A stretch of 8,479 bases of DNA, from assembly GCA_964523005.1 (NCBI GenBank), contig CAZFZL010000065.1, forward strand, positions 1-8,479, in the 5' to 3' direction. The notes beneath the pieces were generated by a model. The model did no database searches and was not told the DNA's origin. It saw only the letters and a program-made list of their open reading frames with translations. Below are positions 5,827 through 8,479 of this stretch, in pieces (position 1 is the stretch's first letter; every line of letters starts with the position of its first letter). This DNA is from UMGS1307 sp964523005 (GTDB lineage Bacteria; Bacillota; Clostridia; Oscillospirales; CAG-382). Both the position numbers and the translations under genes were made by a program.

Positions 5827-6864
5827 GATAAACTCAAGCCCGACCTGACGAAGCTTTCATCATACGATTACTTTCTGCCCGAAGAGCTGATCGCTCAGAC
5901 ACCTATAAAAAAGCGAGACGCTTCAAGGCTTCTCGTCATCGACAGAAGCACCGGAAGCACTCAGGACAGACATTTTTCTGATATAACTGAATATCTCAGG
6001 CCCGGCGACTGCCTTGTGATAAACGACACGAAAGTCATCCCGGCGCGGTTGTTCGGCACAGTGCCGTCCAGCTCGCGCGTCGAGGTTCTCCTGTTGCGTC
6101 GTATAGAAGGCGAAGAGTGGCAGTGCATGACCCGTCCGGGCAAAAAAACAAAGCCCGGTACAACGGTCGACTTCGGAGAGATGAAGGGCGTTGTAACAGG
6201 CGTGGAAGAGGATGGGCTCAGGCACATTCGTTTCGAATACGATGGCATATTCAACGAAATACTCGGCAGGATAGGGCTTATGCCGCTCCCGCCGTATATT
6301 AAAAAAACGCTTTCCGACAATGAGCGATACCAGACCGTCTACGCAAAGACGGAAGGCAGCGCCGCTGCGCCGACGGCAGGACTGCATTTTACGCCCGAAC
6401 TTCTCAAAAGCATCGAAAACATGGGCGTCACCACGGCGCGCGTGCTGCTGCACGTCGGTATCGGGACGTTCCGTCCCGTCAAGGAAGAAAACATAACCGA
6501 GCATCAGATGCATACGGAGCATATCTGCGTGACAAAGGAAACGGCAGACGCGATAAACGCCGCAAGGCGTGCCGGCGGCAGGATCATCTGCGTAGGCACA
6601 ACATCGTGCAGAACGCTCGAAAGCGTCACTGACGAAAGCGGGATCATACATCCGTATGAAGGCGAAACAGGTATATATATCTATCCGCCATACAAATTCA
6701 AGGCGGTCGACGCATTGATTACGAATTTTCATCTCCCCGAAAGCTCACTGCTCATGCTCGTGTGTGCCTTCGGCAGCTACGATATCATGATGAACGCATA
6801 CCGTCACGCGGTCGGGGAAAAATACAGGTTTTTCAGCTTTGGAGATGCGATGTTCATTCAGTGA
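5824..6864 (+). CDS. queA: S-adenosylmethionine:tRNA ribosyltransferase-isomerase
   Basis: QueA transfers and isomerises the ribosyl part of S-adenosylmethionine onto 7-aminomethyl-7-deazaguanine at tRNA position 34, making epoxyqueuosine in tRNAs for Tyr, His, Asn and Asp. The chosen start gives 346 residues, the usual length. Family signatures appear in order: 'DYFLPEELIAQTPIKKRDASRLLV', 'LVINDTKVIPARLFG', 'CMTRPGKKTKPG', 'GLMPLPPYIKK', 'YQTVYAKTEGSAAAPTAGLHFT', 'LHVGIGTFRPV', 'VGTTSCRTLES' and 'TNFHLPESSLLMLVCAFGS'. It is the first gene behind the promoter at 5722-5750 and is followed after 22 bases by miaA. The partner tgt, often adjacent, is not in the window. Identification is firm; the start is the less certain part. 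Confidence 0.96.
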   Translation: MDKLKPDLTKLSSYDYFLPEELIAQTPIKKRDASRLLVIDRSTGSTQDRHFSDITEYLRPGDCLVINDTKVIPARLFGTVPSSSRVEVLLLRRIEGEEWQCMTRPGKKTKPGTTVDFGEMKGVVTGVEEDGLRHIRFEYDGIFNEILGRIGLMPLPPYIKKTLSDNERYQTVYAKTEGSAAAPTAGLHFTPELLKSIENMGVTTARVLLHVGIGTFRPVKEENITEHQMHTEHICVTKETADAINAARRAGGRIICVGTTSCRTLESVTDESGIIHPYEGETGIYIYPPYKFKAVDALITNFHLPESSLLMLVCAFGSYDIMMNAYRHAVGEKYRFFSFGDAMFIQ

Positions 6865-6886
6865 TATGTAAACGAAAGGACTGTAT

Positions 6887-7852
6887 ATGTATACACTTAC
6901 CTTCGACAAAAAAATACCGATATTAGTCATAGCAGGACCGACCGCATCCGGAAAATCCGCACTCGCCTGCGCGGTGGCACAACAGCTCAACGGTGAGATA
7001 ATATCCGGTGATTCTATGCAGGTCTATCGCGGTATGGATATAGGAACATCAAAGCCCTCGAAAGAAGTGCTTGAACAGGTCCCCCACCACCTTGTGGATA
7101 TTTTGAATATCTCACAGTCATTTTCCGCCCAAAGCTTCAAAACACTCGCAAAGCAATCAGCCGAAGAAATACTGTCGCGCAAAAAGCTGCCTATACTCGC
7201 AGGCGGCACAGGGCTTTATATAGATATGCTCATCAAGGATATTATTCTTCCGGAGATACGCAATAACCCCGCGCTGCGCGCACAGCTCAACTCCATCGCC
7301 GCGGAAAAGGGCAATCTATACCTCCACGAAATACTCGCCTCATGCGATCCGGCATCAGCCGCCGCCATCCACCCAAACAATGTCAAGCGGGTAGTACGCG
7401 CAATAGAAATATTCCGTATGACGCAGGTAACTATGAGCGAGTGGAACAAGCGCTCCATGCAGAAGGAGTCGGATTTTGCGCCTTTCAAGGTCTACCTGAC
7501 TGCCAACAGACAGAAGCTGTACGATATTATCGACGCGAGAGTGGATTCATTTATACAGGCGGGGCTTGAGGATGAAGTGAGAGGGCTTTATGAAAAGGGA
7601 CTTGCCTCGGCGCCCACAGCATCACAGGCAATAGGCTATAAGGAATTCAGGCAGTACATAGAAGGCACGGCTTCGCTTGACGACACCGTCGCGCTTATAA
7701 AGCAAAACACGAGAAACTACGCAAAGCGTCAGGAAACATACTTCGCAAAAATGGATTTTGACCTTACCTTTGACGCAGCCGTTTCAAATACATCCGGGCA
7801 ATGTGAGCAGATATGCCGTGCGGTGAACATACAGGATACGGAAGGTGTCTGA
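6887..7852 (+). CDS. miaA: tRNA dimethylallyltransferase
   Basis: MiaA attaches a dimethylallyl group to N6 of A37 in tRNAs that read codons starting with U, the first step towards ms2i6A. The 321-residue protein has the P-loop 'GPTASGKS' (17-24), 'IISGDSMQVYRGMDIGTSKPS' with the catalytic-site Asp42, 'VPHHLVDIL', 'ILAGGTGLYIDMLI', 'HPNNVKRVVRAIEI', 'ASQAIGYKEF' and 'QNTRNYAKRQETYF', the complete set for the family. The start is an ATG with GAAAGGA six bases upstream. It lies 22 bases after queA, without a terminator between them, so co-transcription is likely. The stop TGA overlaps the next ATG by one base. In the usual Firmicute context hfq or mutL may adjoin; here it is a HlyD-like gene. 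Confidence 0.97.
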   Translation: MYTLTFDKKIPILVIAGPTASGKSALACAVAQQLNGEIISGDSMQVYRGMDIGTSKPSKEVLEQVPHHLVDILNISQSFSAQSFKTLAKQSAEEILSRKKLPILAGGTGLYIDMLIKDIILPEIRNNPALRAQLNSIAAEKGNLYLHEILASCDPASAAAIHPNNVKRVVRAIEIFRMTQVTMSEWNKRSMQKESDFAPFKVYLTANRQKLYDIIDARVDSFIQAGLEDEVRGLYEKGLASAPTASQAIGYKEFRQYIEGTASLDDTVALIKQNTRNYAKRQETYFAKMDFDLTFDAAVSNTSGQCEQICRAVNIQDTEGV

Positions 7853-8479
7853 TGAAGCTCAAGCTGAAAATGACGCTGCGCCAGTTCGCACTCGCTGCAG
7901 TGGCGCTTTTGATAATCTCATATTTTATTCTGCAGCTTGTCCTCTCGGTAGGAGATATCGTAACAGTGCAGGCCGCTGAATACACCGTAATCACCGAAAC
8001 TCTTGACCTGTCGGGTTGTATCTTTCGTGACGAGACGCTTCTGTACAGCGAAAGCACCGGAACAGTCTGTTATCTTGCAGACGATTATGAAAAGGTCATG
8101 GCAGGACAAGCGGTTGCTTCGATATACGCGACCGCCGACGATGCCGGTGTCCAGACGTCCATAAAAGCGCTCAAGGACAAGGTGCTGCTGCTTGAAAAAT
8201 CAGCGGCAAGCGCCTCAACGACCGACCTTTCATTTCTCGATACGAATATTAATTCCCTCATAATCAATTCCGTGCGAAGCGCCGAAAAGGGGTTCGTTAC
8301 CTCGGCAGCACAAAATCGCGACCAGTTGCTTATATACTTGAACAGACGCAGCTCGGTCGTTTCGGGCAAATCGTACGAAATACAGATAAAAACGCTTGAA
8401 AACGAAATATCACGGCTTGAATCGTCCATACAGGGCGCGAAAACGACCCTAACCGCTCCGCGCGCAAGCTGGTTCGTAT
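7852..8479 (+). CDS. Membrane-anchored HlyD/membrane-fusion-like protein, 5' part
   Basis: The frame opens with an ATG overlapping the miaA stop (TGATG) and remains open for 209 codons to the window edge, so the C-terminus is missing. A short basic start (MKLKLKMTLRQ) precedes one hydrophobic segment at about residues 12-33. Then comes an extracytoplasmic part with 'GCIFRDETLLYSESTGTVCYL' and 'KVMAGQAVASIYA' (about 56-93), resembling the first half of a lipoyl/barrel-sandwich domain. A helical, coiled-coil-prone stretch follows (about 101-200, including 'IQIKTLENEISRLESSIQ'), and then 'LTAPRASWFV', which looks like the start of the returning half (compare 'APxxGxF' in HlyD proteins). This layout fits a periplasmic-adaptor-like protein of a Gram-positive, possibly tied to an efflux or envelope process. 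Its partner and substrate are unknown. Confidence 0.7.
   Translation, partial: MKLKLKMTLRQFALAAVALLIISYFILQLVLSVGDIVTVQAAEYTVITETLDLSGCIFRDETLLYSESTGTVCYLADDYEKVMAGQAVASIYATADDAGVQTSIKALKDKVLLLEKSAASASTTDLSFLDTNINSLIINSVRSAEKGFVTSAAQNRDQLLIYLNRRSSVVSGKSYEIQIKTLENEISRLESSIQGAKTTLTAPRASWFV

Noticed and set aside
5923..6732. Long open frame (269 codons) on the minus strand opposite queA
   Set aside because: It lies wholly inside a well-supported queA. Its Cys/Arg/His-rich translation shows no recognisable family, and no ribosome binding site or promoter supports it.

Overview
The window is a compact, almost fully coding piece of a bacterial chromosome. It most resembles an anaerobic Firmicute of class Clostridia. 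This is inferred from the infB-rbfA-nrnA-truB order, from strong GAAAGGA-type ribosome binding sites, from a balanced base composition with heavy use of the Ile codon ATA, and from a HlyD-like gene directly after miaA. No rRNA, tRNA, CRISPR array, insertion sequence or prophage gene was seen.

Region 1 (1-2523, + strand) is the end of the conserved translation operon. It holds the C-terminus of IF-2 (infB), then rbfA, a DHH phosphoesterase of the NrnA type, and truB. The three junctions overlap by 1, 20 and 26 bases, so these genes are almost certainly one transcript with coupled translation.

Region 2 (2544-4789, + strand) follows truB after only 20 bases. It is a two-gene metabolic module: an enolase-superfamily enzyme of the mandelate racemase/muconate lactonizing type, and a D-isomer-specific 2-hydroxyacid dehydrogenase that overlaps it by 4 bases. 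In many Firmicutes ribF occupies this position. The substrate of the pair cannot be told from the sequence. A strong hairpin followed by TTTT lies about 34 bases past the dehydrogenase stop, inside the opposing dapA gene, and probably ends this long transcript.

Region 3 (4775-5665, - strand) is dapA (4-hydroxy-tetrahydrodipicolinate synthase, lysine/diaminopimelate pathway). It converges on the dehydrogenase gene with a 15-base overlap of coding sequence.

Region 4 (5666-5823) is the only sizeable non-coding interval. It is the divergent control region between dapA and queA and contains a good sigma-70-type promoter for queA and several small inverted repeats.

Region 5 (5824-8479, + strand) holds queA (queuosine synthesis, tRNA position 34), miaA (isopentenylation of tRNA A37) and the start of a membrane-anchored HlyD/membrane-fusion-like protein that runs off the window. 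Most of the window thus concerns translation: initiation, ribosome maturation, pseudouridylation and anticodon-loop modification. The enolase/dehydrogenase pair is the one unexpected accessory insertion. I did not find a clearly new defence or mobile system.
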